In this document: positions 34,826 to 45,183 of the stretch, one piece after another
How positions within the stretch are numbered: position 1 is the first letter of the stretch
Layout: each line of letters starts with the position of its first letter
Assembly (NCBI RefSeq): GCF_049316285.1
Contig: NZ_JBMOXA010000023.1
Coordinates: 19,461 to 83,460 of the forward strand
From: Rhodoferax_B sp049316285
Lineage (GTDB): Bacteria; Pseudomonadota; Gammaproteobacteria; Burkholderiales; Burkholderiaceae_C
Length of the DNA stretch: 64,000 nt
Direction: 5' to 3'
The notes under the pieces: generated by a model
Seen by the model: only the letters and a program-made list of their open reading frames with translations
The model's database searches: none
Told to the model about the DNA's origin: nothing
Position numbers and translations under genes: made by a program

Positions 34826-36790
34826 ATGTTCACGCCGCGTCGTTCCTCTCGTTTCCCTGCGTCCGCCAGTGCAGGCCGTCGAACGGTCTTGAAGGGTTTT
34901 GCTGGCGCGGCGGCCCTTGCGGGGGTGGGCAGCTCGGCGTTGGCGCAGGCCGCGAAGGAGGCTGCGGCATTGGGCAAGCTGGTGTCCGATGGCAAGCTGC
35001 CTGCGCTGGCGCAGCGGCTGCCGTCCATGCCGCTGGTGGTGCAAGCCGAAAAAGTGGGGACCTATGGCGGCGTGATTCGCCGCGGGCTGCGCGGTAGCTC
35101 TGATCACAACGGCATTCTGCGCATGGTGGGCAACCAGGGCTTGGTGCGCTGGAACCTGGCCTTTACCGAAGTGCTGCCGTGTGTGGCCGCACGCTGGGAA
35201 GTGAATGCCGCAGCCACGGAGTTCACCTTCCATCTGCGCCCAGGCATGAAGTGGTCGGATGGCAAGCCTTTCACGGCGGACGACATCGTCTTTGCGATTG
35301 AGGACTGCTGCAAGAATCCCGAGCTCTACAAGACCGTGCCTTCAGTGCTGGTGATCAACAACAAGCCGGTGGTGGTGACCAAGCTCAGCGACACCGCTGT
35401 CAAGTTCACTTTTGCCAGTGCCTATGCGCTGTTCCTGGAGCAATTGGCGACGCCGCTGGGCCAGCACCCCACGCTGTTTCCCAAGCATTACTGCAGCCAG
35501 TTCCTGCCCAAGTACAACCCCAAGGCGCTGGACAACGCAAAGGCTGCGAATGTGGCCGATTGGCCCACGTACTTCCGTAACAAGTGCGGCGACATCGAGA
35601 TCCCTTCGCGCTGGGGCAATGTTGAGAAACCTACCTTGGACCCGTGGATTCTGACGGAGGCTTATTCGGGTGGCGCCACACGTGTGGTGATGGACCGCAA
35701 CCCCTACTTCTGGCAGGTGGACCAGGCCGGCAACCAGTTGCCTTATGTGGACCGCTTGAGCTTCAATATCTCGCAGGACGTGGAGTCGCTGATGCTGGAC
35801 GCGCTGTCGGGCAAGCTCGACATTCAGGAGCGCCATATTGATTCTCTGCAGAACAAGCCCACGCTGTCGCAGAACATGCAAAAGGGCGGCTACCGGCTCA
35901 TAGAGTTGATCAACACAAGTGCGCAGCAGGTACAGATCTACCTGAACATGACGCACAAAGACCCGAAGATGCGCGAGATGTTCGCCAACAAGCAGTTCCG
36001 TCAGGCGCTATCGCTGGGCATGAACCGCAAGGAGATCATTGACATCGTCTACCTCGGTCAGTCCGAGCCCTACCAGACCGGCCCGCGCCCTGGCCACCCT
36101 TGGTTCAATGAGAAGCTGGCCTACCAATTTACCCAATACGATCCCAAGCAAGCCAACGAGCTGCTTGACAAGTTGGGCTACGACAAGCGTGACGCGCAGA
36201 AATTCCGCCTGCGTCCGGACGGCCAGAAGGTGTTCTTTTCCATCGATGTGATTCCCACGCTTTACCCCGATGCGGTGGATACCTTGGAACTGGTCAAGCG
36301 CCATTGGGCGGAGATTGGTGTGGACATCAAGGTCAACACGATAGAGCGTGCTCTGTATTACACCCGGGGAGATGCCAACGACCATGACGCCGCCACCTGG
36401 CCGGGCCCGGGTGGCCTGGACCCTATGCTGGATGCGCGCGACTTTATTGCGACACATCCCCAAGGTTCGCGTTATGCGATTCCCTGGTCTGTCTGGTTCA
36501 CCTCGGGCGGGAAAGATGGCCAGGAGCCACCTGCGAGCCAGAAGCAGCGCATGAAGCTATACGACGAGGCGCGTGCCACGGCCGATCTGAAGAAGCGCGG
36601 CGAGCTGATGAAACAGGTCTTCGATCAGTGTGCCGAAGCCTTCGAGACGATTGGTGTGTGTCTGGCCGTGAACTCCTTCGGCATCTGCAAGACCAATCTG
36701 CAGAACGTACCCAAGAGTTATCCGAACGGCTGGTCGTGGCCCAACCCAGCGCCGGCGCTGCCGCAGCAATTCTTCTTCACGCGTACGTAA
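34826..36790 (+). CDS. ABC transporter substrate-binding protein, peptide/oligosaccharide type
   Basis: This 654-residue family 5 binding protein has an N-terminal twin-arginine-like signal (GRRTVLKGFAGAAALAGVGS), then FHLRPGMKWSDGKPFTADD and NKQFRQALSLGMNRKEII, which are standard SBP_bac_5 motifs. It is longer than DppA/OppA (about 540), as in subgroups that bind larger sugar compounds. It is the first gene of an ABC operon divergent from the GntR unit. Downstream dehydratases suggest a sugar-acid or oligouronide ligand, not peptides; this is inference. Confidence 0.88.
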   Translation: MFTPRRSSRFPASASAGRRTVLKGFAGAAALAGVGSSALAQAAKEAAALGKLVSDGKLPALAQRLPSMPLVVQAEKVGTYGGVIRRGLRGSSDHNGILRMVGNQGLVRWNLAFTEVLPCVAARWEVNAAATEFTFHLRPGMKWSDGKPFTADDIVFAIEDCCKNPELYKTVPSVLVINNKPVVVTKLSDTAVKFTFASAYALFLEQLATPLGQHPTLFPKHYCSQFLPKYNPKALDNAKAANVADWPTYFRNKCGDIEIPSRWGNVEKPTLDPWILTEAYSGGATRVVMDRNPYFWQVDQAGNQLPYVDRLSFNISQDVESLMLDALSGKLDIQERHIDSLQNKPTLSQNMQKGGYRLIELINTSAQQVQIYLNMTHKDPKMREMFANKQFRQALSLGMNRKEIIDIVYLGQSEPYQTGPRPGHPWFNEKLAYQFTQYDPKQANELLDKLGYDKRDAQKFRLRPDGQKVFFSIDVIPTLYPDAVDTLELVKRHWAEIGVDIKVNTIERALYYTRGDANDHDAATWPGPGGLDPMLDARDFIATHPQGSRYAIPWSVWFTSGGKDGQEPPASQKQRMKLYDEARATADLKKRGELMKQVFDQCAEAFETIGVCLAVNSFGICKTNLQNVPKSYPNGWSWPNPAPALPQQFFFTRT

Positions 36791-36815
36791 AGTTTCCCGA
36801 GGTTTTTTGAACGTT

Positions 36816-36838
36816 GCGGCCCTCCCTGTGGGGGCTGC
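36816..36838 (+). terminator. Intercistronic hairpin between binding protein and permease
   Basis: GCGGCCCTC pairs with GGGGGCTGC across a 5-nt loop (two G-U pairs). It lies between the stop of the binding-protein gene and the permease start. There is no T-run after it. Such hairpins commonly raise binding-protein mRNA over permease mRNA by blocking decay or partly ending transcription. Confidence 0.4.
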
Positions 36839-36861
36839 ATGACGAACTTTTGGCCCAAACC

Positions 36862-37848
36862 ATGTTGAGCTTCATTGTTAAACGCCTGCTGTGGATGCTG
36901 CCCTTTTTGCTGGCGATCAGCTTTTTGTCCTTTGTGCTGATCCAGCTGCCGCCCGGAGACTTCGTCACCACCTACATCGCCACGCTGGCCGCCTCCAACG
37001 AGGTGGTGGACCAGGGCACTGCGGCCAGCCTGCGCGAGCGTTTCGGCCTGGACCAGCCCATGATCGTGCAGTACTGGCGCTGGATCTCGAATATCGTTCT
37101 GCACGGTGACTTCGGCCTGTCGTTTGAATGGCAGCAACCCGTGGCCGACCTGATCTGGGAGCGCATGAGCCTCACGCTGGTCCTGACCTTCTCTGCCTTG
37201 CTGCTGACCTGGGGCATAGCGCTGCCCATCGGTGTGTATTCCGCTGTCAAAAAGTACTCGATCGGCGACTACCTGGTGACTTTTATGTCCTTTGTGGGCC
37301 TGGCCATCCCCAGCTTTCTTCTGGCGCTGGTGTTGATGTATGTCGCGGCCGTGAAGCTGGGGCGTGACGTCGGTGGACTGTTTTCCGAGCAATACCTCAC
37401 GGCGCCGTGGAGCATAGCCAAGACCCTGGATCTGCTGGAGCATCTGTGGATTCCGGTGGTGATCCTCGCCATCTCGGGCACGGCCAGCCTGATCCGCGTG
37501 ATGCGCGCCAACATGCTCGACGAGTTGCACAAGCCCTATGTGACCACCGCACGCGCCAAAGGCCTGTCGGAGTTCACGCTGATCATGAAGTACCCCGTGC
37601 GTATGGCGATGAACCCGTTTATTTCGACCATCGCCTGGTTGCTGCCCAATCTGGTGTCGGGCTCCATCATCGTCGCCATTGTGATGAGTCTGCCGACAGC
37701 CGGCCCCTTGCTGCTGCAGTCGCTGCTGAGCCAGGACATGTACCTGGCGGGTGCCTTCATTTTGCTGATCTGCCTGCTGACGGTTGTGGGTTCACTGGTC
37801 AGCGACATCCTGCTGGCCATGGTGGATCCGCGAATCCGGCTCGAATAA
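36862..37848 (+). CDS. ABC transporter permease, DppB type
   Basis: This 328-residue inner-membrane protein has about six TM helices, the N-terminal RERFGLDQPMIVQYWRW segment and the EAA loop near VTTARAKGLSEFTLIMKYPV that contacts the ATPase. It pairs with the permease at 37874. The frame is open from a TTG at 36814, but that start lies before the intercistronic hairpin. ATG 36862 begins the usual DppB N-terminus (LSFIVKRLLWMLP). Confidence 0.9.
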   Translation: MLSFIVKRLLWMLPFLLAISFLSFVLIQLPPGDFVTTYIATLAASNEVVDQGTAASLRERFGLDQPMIVQYWRWISNIVLHGDFGLSFEWQQPVADLIWERMSLTLVLTFSALLLTWGIALPIGVYSAVKKYSIGDYLVTFMSFVGLAIPSFLLALVLMYVAAVKLGRDVGGLFSEQYLTAPWSIAKTLDLLEHLWIPVVILAISGTASLIRVMRANMLDELHKPYVTTARAKGLSEFTLIMKYPVRMAMNPFISTIAWLLPNLVSGSIIVAIVMSLPTAGPLLLQSLLSQDMYLAGAFILLICLLTVVGSLVSDILLAMVDPRIRLE

Positions 37849-37873
37849 ACACTCAACGGACGCCAATTTCCAT

Positions 37874-39036
37874 ATGAGCGGCACCATCGTTTCTCCTCCC
37901 GCGATCTCCGAGCCTACGCCAGACGAATCAGCCGCCCGCGCCTCAGCGCGCATGGCGGTCGCCTCGCAGTGGCAATTGGTCTGGTGGGCGTTCAAGCGGC
38001 ACCGTCTGGCCATGGTCGGGCTGGTGATCACGGTCGTCTTGTATGTCATTGCCGTGGTGCCGGGCTTTTTTGCCATCAACGACCCCGCAAAACAAAACGC
38101 AAGAGCGGCCTTCCATCCGCCGCAGGCGCTGCATTTCATTGACAGACAGGCGGATGGTGGCTGGGCCCTGCGACCCTATATTTATCCCTACGTACTCAAA
38201 CGAGACCCGCAGACGCTGGCCGCCGTCTACGAGCAAGACCTGACCCGCAAGGTCTATCTGAAGATGTTCGCATCGGGCTACGAGTATTCGGTGCTGGGCT
38301 TGTTCAATTCCAGCACCCACCTGTTTGCCTCGGAGGATGCGCGAGCGCCGGTATTCTTCTTCGGTGCCGACCGTCTGGGGCGTTGCGTGTTCAGCCGCAT
38401 CATGGTGGGTGCGCAAATCTCGCTCTCCGTGGGGCTGGTGGGCGTGATTCTGTCGCTGGTGATAGGCATTGTGTTGGGCGGAATATCTGGCTATTACGGT
38501 GGACGTATCGACTTCGCAATCCAACGGGTGATCGAGCTTGTGCTTTCGCTGCCCGCCATCCCGATCTGGCTTGCGGCTTCGGCCGCGGTGCCGCAGAACT
38601 GGCCAGCCGTGCTCAATTACTTCATGATCACATTGATTCTGTCGTTGACCGGCTGGGCCCAACTGGCGCGTGTGGTGCGCGGCCGCTTTCTCAGCCTGCG
38701 CACCGAAGAGTTTGTGATGGCGGCGCGGCTGGATGGCGCCTCTGAGGGGCGCATCATCTTCCGCCACATGTTGCCCAGCTTCGCAAGCCACATCATCGCG
38801 TCGATCTCACTGGCCATTCCCGCGATGATCCTGGCCGAGACCTCGCTGAGTTTTCTGGGCCTGGGGCTGCAGCCGCCCACCATCTCCTGGGGCGTGTTGT
38901 TGCGCGAGGCGCAGAACATCCGCTCGATCGCCACCGCGCCCTGGCTCTTCATTCCCGGTGCCTTTGTGGTGCTGGCGGTCATCGCCATGAACTTCCTGGG
39001 CGACGGCCTGCGCGACGCCTCCGATCCGTACAACAA

Positions 39037-39040
<4 letters not shown>
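37874..39040 (+). CDS. ABC transporter permease, DppC type
   Basis: This 388-residue membrane subunit has an N-terminal TM helix (MVGLVITVVLYVIAVVPGFF), a large external loop, then five more TM helices with the EAA loop VMAARLDGASEGRIIFRHML. It is longer than DppC (300) because of the insert between helices 1 and 2 (about residues 60-160), as in several SBP_bac_5 systems with large ligands. ATG 37874 starts a plausible N-terminus; the ORF extends upstream into the previous gene. Its stop overlaps the next ATG (ATGA). Confidence 0.9.
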
Positions 39041-40752
<1,712 letters not shown>

Positions 40753-40765
40753 GCGAGGGCTGCGC

Positions 40766-41992
40766 ATGAAGATCACCGACATCAAAACTTTTCTGATGCA
40801 TGCGGGTGCGCCGGAGCCCAAGGCCTGGGCTTCCGATAACGTCTTCGGCGTCAACAGTTATTCACCGGGGATCACTGGCACACGCAACTGGCTGTTCGTG
40901 AAGGTCTACACCGACCAAGGTATTGTGGGCATTGGTGAATGCTCCGGCTGGCCGCGCGTGGTCGAGACCGCGGTGCAGGATTTAAAACGCATCCTGATCG
41001 GCGAAGACCCAACACATATAGAACGTTTGTGGCAGCGCATGCAGTCGGCCATCATGGTGCACGGCATGACGGGCACCGTGGGGGGCGGCGCCATGACCGG
41101 TATAGACATGGCGCTGTGGGACATCAAGGGCAAGGCACTGGGTGTGCCGGTGTGGAATCTCCTGGGTGGCAAGCTGCGCGACAAGATCCGCATCTACGCC
41201 CATGCCAACACACCAGAGGTGGCCTTGAGCCTGAAGGCGCGCGGCATCACGGCCATCAAGTGCGGCGGTGTGTCCGATCCGGTACGCATGGTCGCGCAAC
41301 TGCGCGAGGCCATAGGCGAAGAGATGGACCTGATGATTGACCTGCATGGCGTGCCGTGGATGACGCCTGGTGATGCGGTGCAAGTCGCCCGCGCTTTGGA
41401 GCCTTACCACCTACTTTTCATCGAGGACCCGATCGCGCCCGACAACCTGGACGACTACAAGCGCATCCGCGATGCGGCCCATGTGCCACTGGCTGCGGGC
41501 GAGCGTATGAGCACGATCTTCGGCGAGCGCGAACTCATCACCTCAGGCCTGGTCGACGTGATACAGCCGGATACGGGCAGGGCCGGGGGCATCACACAGA
41601 TGAAGAAGATCGCCGCCATGGCCGAGGCGCACCACATCATGATGGCACCGCACTCGGGCTCGCTCGGTCCTGTGGCCGAATACGCCGCGCTGCACGTGCT
41701 GGCGGCCATACCAAACGCGCTGTTCCTGGAGCGCATCGAGGACGACTGGGCGGGGCGTGCCCACACAGTGATTCCGCACCCTATATCCGAGAACGGTTAC
41801 TTGAAGGTGCCCGATGTTCCGGGCCTGGGTGTGGATATCGACGAGGCCTTTGTGGCTCAATATCCCAGCCAGGCGAATATCTCGGTGCAAGCTACGGCGG
41901 CCTCTGGCTCCTACGCCGAGGGTACACACGACGAGCATCTTTTTGTGCAGACCCGCCTGCAGCGGGCACGCTACTTTTCAGCTCGGCAGTGA
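40766..41992 (+). CDS. Mandelate racemase/muconate lactonizing enzyme family dehydratase
   Basis: This 408-residue enolase-superfamily protein has GGAMTGIDMALWDIKGKALG, the metal ligands in DLHGVPW, FIEDPIAPDN and AAGERMS, and a candidate His base in MMAPHSGSLGPV. The usual KxK on strand 2 is reduced to AIKCGG, so one Lys is missing. The closest recognisable group is sugar-acid dehydratases such as galactonate or mannonate dehydratase. GAGGGC precedes ATG 40766, 13 nt after the ATPase gene; the longer frame from 40625 lies inside that gene. Confidence 0.85.
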   Translation: MKITDIKTFLMHAGAPEPKAWASDNVFGVNSYSPGITGTRNWLFVKVYTDQGIVGIGECSGWPRVVETAVQDLKRILIGEDPTHIERLWQRMQSAIMVHGMTGTVGGGAMTGIDMALWDIKGKALGVPVWNLLGGKLRDKIRIYAHANTPEVALSLKARGITAIKCGGVSDPVRMVAQLREAIGEEMDLMIDLHGVPWMTPGDAVQVARALEPYHLLFIEDPIAPDNLDDYKRIRDAAHVPLAAGERMSTIFGERELITSGLVDVIQPDTGRAGGITQMKKIAAMAEAHHIMMAPHSGSLGPVAEYAALHVLAAIPNALFLERIEDDWAGRAHTVIPHPISENGYLKVPDVPGLGVDIDEAFVAQYPSQANISVQATAASGSYAEGTHDEHLFVQTRLQRARYFSARQ

Positions 41993-42759
41993 GCGGCTAC
42001 ACCATGCCCCTGGCAACGCCCACTCCCCTCAGCACGACCGCCTTGGATGTGCTCAAAACCAGCTCTACCGCCACCTTGACCACGCTACTGTTCAAGCGCG
42101 GTCTGCGTAATGCCTTTATGCAGGGTGTGCGTGTGCTTGGCGCGGGGGCCGGCCAGATGGTGGGCCCGGCCTACACGTTGCGCTACATTCCGGCCCGCGA
42201 AGACCTGGACCACATCGCTGTGTTCCAGAACCATGAGCACCCGCAGCGCAAGGCCGTGGAAGAGATTCCACCCGGCCATGTGCTGGTGATGGATTGCCGC
42301 GGGGATGCCTCGGCGGCATCGGCCGGCTCCATACTCGTGACCCGCATGATGCTGCGCGGTGTGGCAGGCGTGGTCAGTGACGGCGGTTTGCGCGACAGCC
42401 ACGAGATCGCCAAGTTGGCTATTCCCAGTTATTGCGGCGGGCCTTCCGCACCGACCAATCTGATCAAGCACCATGCGGTGGACATCAATGTGCCCGTGGG
42501 TTGTGGTGGTGTGGCTGTGTTTCCGGGCGACATCGTGGTGGGCGACCCCGACGGTGTGGTGGTGATCCCCGCGGAGATCGCAGAAACCGTGGCCGGGGAG
42601 GCCTTGGAACAGACGCTGTTTGAAGATTTTGTGATGCAGCAGGTATTGGCCGGCCGTCGCATCTTTGGCCTGTATCCGCCCACCGACCCCGCCACGCTGG
42701 ACCAATTCAAAACCTGGCGAACCCAGTTGGGCACCGGCCAAGAAAGAGAGAAACCATGA
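41989..42759 (+). CDS. RraA-like / 4-carboxy-4-hydroxy-2-oxoadipate aldolase superfamily protein
   Basis: This 256-residue protein has the RraA fold: VGPAYTLRY, PPGHVLVMDCRGDASAASAG, GVAGVVSDGGLRDSHEI (the Gly-Arg-Asp core that binds metal and substrate in the aldolases) and VVGDPDGVVVIP. Members are oxaloacetate decarboxylases, HMG/CHA aldolases or regulators of RNase E. The GTG start overlaps the previous stop (GTGA); ATG 42004 is an alternative. Between two dehydratases, retro-aldol cleavage or decarboxylation of a keto-deoxy acid is the likely role. The following gene overlaps by 4 nt. Confidence 0.82.
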   Translation: MSGYTMPLATPTPLSTTALDVLKTSSTATLTTLLFKRGLRNAFMQGVRVLGAGAGQMVGPAYTLRYIPAREDLDHIAVFQNHEHPQRKAVEEIPPGHVLVMDCRGDASAASAGSILVTRMMLRGVAGVVSDGGLRDSHEIAKLAIPSYCGGPSAPTNLIKHHAVDINVPVGCGGVAVFPGDIVVGDPDGVVVIPAEIAETVAGEALEQTLFEDFVMQQVLAGRRIFGLYPPTDPATLDQFKTWRTQLGTGQEREKP

Positions 42760-43955
42760 AAATCGACCGTCTTCGCGTCTTCATGTCGCGTGACAAGGAT
42801 AGACCCCGCGTCATTGTCGCCATGGATACGGACCAAGGTATCACTGGCTGGGGCGAGTGTTACAACCACGGTCCCGACCTGGCGTTGTTTCCGCTGCTGG
42901 AGTACCTGCTGAGCTTTCTGCAAGGCAAAGACCCGAGGCGCGTGTCTTTCCACATCCACCACCTGCTGCAACAGACGCGCTTTCCCCCGGGCGCGCTGGG
43001 CCTGGCCGCGATCTCCGCACTGGACCACTGCATGTGGGACATTTCGGCGAAGGCGCTGGGTGTGCCGGTCTACATGTTATTGGGCGGCAACGTACGCGAC
43101 CGCGTGAAGGTTTATGCCGGCCTCTACACCGCACCTGAACCGGCGGCCGCGCGCGACCAGATGGACGCCTTGAATGCCGAGTGGGGCCTGTCGGCCTTCA
43201 AGCTCAGCCCCTACCGGGTCGACATGCACCGCCACCGCTGGGGTGAGGTTGTGCGCCAGGCGGGTGACTATTTCGGGAAGTTGCGCGAGACCGTGCGCAG
43301 CGACTACGAGATGGCCTTCGACGCACACGCCAAAATCTTCGAACCCGCACAGGCCATGCAATTGGGTAACGCGCTGGCGCCTTATGACCCGCTGTTTTTC
43401 GAGGAACCCATACGTCCCGAAAACTTCGAGGCCTGGGGTGAACTCAAGCGTGGCTTGCAATGCACGCTGGCGACGGGTGAGTCGCTCTACAGCCGCTTTG
43501 AATTCCTACGCCTCTTGCAGGTGCGTGGCTGCGACATCGTCCAGCCCGATATCTGCGTGGTCGGCGGCCTCACCGAGATGGTCAAAATCGCGGCCCTTGC
43601 CGAGGCGCACTACGTGACGATTGCGCCGCACAATCCCATGGGGCCGCTGGCCACGGCGATCAATGTGCACTTCAGCGCCGCGACGACGAATTTCCGCATT
43701 CTTGAGTACCGCCTGCCGCATGGGCCTGGATATGTCTTCGGCACCGGCAACCAAGAGGTGGCATCGACGAGCCAGTACGAGGGTGCACACTATGTGCTGG
43801 ACCCTTACCTGCCTCGCGAGGGTTATCTGGATTTGCGCCCCGATCGTCCCGGCTGGGGGGTGGAGATGGACGAGAAGTTATTGGGCACAGAGCAATACAT
43901 CCACTGGGAGCGCAAGGTGCCGCTCAAGCCCGACGGATCTACCGGTTACGCCTAA
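42756..43955 (+). CDS. Galactonate dehydratase-like enolase-superfamily enzyme
   Basis: This 399-residue protein has ALGLAAISALDHCMWDISAK, SAFKLSPYRVD on strand 2, metal ligands in FDAHAKIFEP, FFEEPIRPEN and ATGESLYSR, and the His of TIAPHNPMGPLATA. The last motif is typical of galactonate and related aldonate dehydratases. It is a paralogue of the enzyme at 40766 but only distantly similar. It is the last gene of the ABC-dehydratase-RraA operon, joined by ATGA overlap. The specific sugar acid is not determined. Confidence 0.86.
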   Translation: MKIDRLRVFMSRDKDRPRVIVAMDTDQGITGWGECYNHGPDLALFPLLEYLLSFLQGKDPRRVSFHIHHLLQQTRFPPGALGLAAISALDHCMWDISAKALGVPVYMLLGGNVRDRVKVYAGLYTAPEPAAARDQMDALNAEWGLSAFKLSPYRVDMHRHRWGEVVRQAGDYFGKLRETVRSDYEMAFDAHAKIFEPAQAMQLGNALAPYDPLFFEEPIRPENFEAWGELKRGLQCTLATGESLYSRFEFLRLLQVRGCDIVQPDICVVGGLTEMVKIAALAEAHYVTIAPHNPMGPLATAINVHFSAATTNFRILEYRLPHGPGYVFGTGNQEVASTSQYEGAHYVLDPYLPREGYLDLRPDRPGWGVEMDEKLLGTEQYIHWERKVPLKPDGSTGYA

Positions 43956-44000
43956 TAGACCGTGAACAGGCTCCAGGCACTTGAACCCCAGGCAAGCGGT

Positions 44001-44912
44001 TTAGCCAGTTAGCGTAAAACGCATGCCGCCGGTCAGACTCTCACCGGGCTGCAGCCAGTGAGTGCCAGTGCGGGCCACACCCCGTGCAGCCAGATTGAAC
44101 CCATCCGCCACATGGCTCACCGGCTCCAGGCACAGGTAGGCGGGGTTTTCGGGTCTATGCACCACCAGGTGGCCAAACACCGGGTCGGCTTGAATGTTCA
44201 GCCGCGCATCCTGCGGCAGATCCACCGAGGCTGAGCCATTCCACCCGCCGACATAGTCGGTCAGGGGGCCGTCGGGCAGGCAACGCGCAGGTACGTAAGA
44301 TTCGTCGCTGCGCTGCTCCCGCTCGGTGCCGGGCAGGTATTCGGCCGTTGCAGGCCATACGCTGCTGGCCGCATAACTCAACTTCGCTGCTGGGTCGTGC
44401 AGAAAATAAGGGTGCAGACCAAAGCCCGCAGGCATGGTGCGCCGGTCTACATTGCGCAGGGTCAGCTGTACATGAAGTGACGAAGCAGTCAACTCGAAGC
44501 GCATACGCGCCGTGTAATGCCAGGGCCAGGCAGGGCTTGCTGGACTGTCCAGTACCAGCGTGGCGCTGGCGGCATCGGTCTGCTCAGCGCGCCAAGCCTG
44601 TGCGTGGGCATTGCCATGCAAAGTATGGGGCAAGGCATTGGGATGCGGTTGCAGTGCCACGGCATCACCGTTGACCTGCAGCACAGCATTGGCGATGCGG
44701 TTCGAGTAGGGCATCAGCGGATAGATGCCGCCTTTGGCCCAGACGATGGGGTCGAAAAAATCTTCCGGATAGGGATACAGGACATCGGCAGCCTGGCCAT
44801 TCGGCTTGATCAGGCTTAATGCCGAAACACGTCCCCCCGCATGGGCAAGCAGCCTCGCGCAAGCACCGTCTGCCTTGAGTTCAATTACCGATGATTCCAT
44901 TGCTAAAGCCAT
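44001..44912 (-). CDS. Aldose 1-epimerase family protein
   Basis: This 303-residue galactose-mutarotase-fold protein has YPLMPYSNRIANA (Asn-Arg substrate contact), NALPHTLHGNAHAQ with the catalytic His, FGLHPYF and LCLEPVSHVADGFN containing the general-base Glu. It interconverts sugar anomers in the cytoplasm or acts on related hexoses. It converges on the sugar-acid operon with a 45-nt gap. It could feed the lactone-forming or dehydrogenase step before the dehydratases, but those genes are not in the window. Confidence 0.88.
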   Translation of the reverse strand: MALAMESSVIELKADGACARLLAHAGGRVSALSLIKPNGQAADVLYPYPEDFFDPIVWAKGGIYPLMPYSNRIANAVLQVNGDAVALQPHPNALPHTLHGNAHAQAWRAEQTDAASATLVLDSPASPAWPWHYTARMRFELTASSLHVQLTLRNVDRRTMPAGFGLHPYFLHDPAAKLSYAASSVWPATAEYLPGTEREQRSDESYVPARCLPDGPLTDYVGGWNGSASVDLPQDARLNIQADPVFGHLVVHRPENPAYLCLEPVSHVADGFNLAARGVARTGTHWLQPGESLTGGMRFTLTG

Positions 44913-45183
44913 ATTGTGTCCAGTGAGGTCATGTATGCCCGGTTTGCTGCGAACCGAATGCTAGCCATCATGGCGGTCACCTGGTAACGCGGCAAACCCG
45001 CATGAATGCCCGACCCGCTGCGCGTCTGAGATAAAGGGGCGGACCTCGCGGGCTCGCCGAGCTTGTGCCAGCAGCGCATCGTGCAGTCGACGCCAACAGG
45101 CCAGGCCGCCCGAGACTGGAGCCCTGGTTGGTGGGCCTCTGTTGGTATAGACTCAAATGCCCATGCACATCAGTGGAGCAGGC

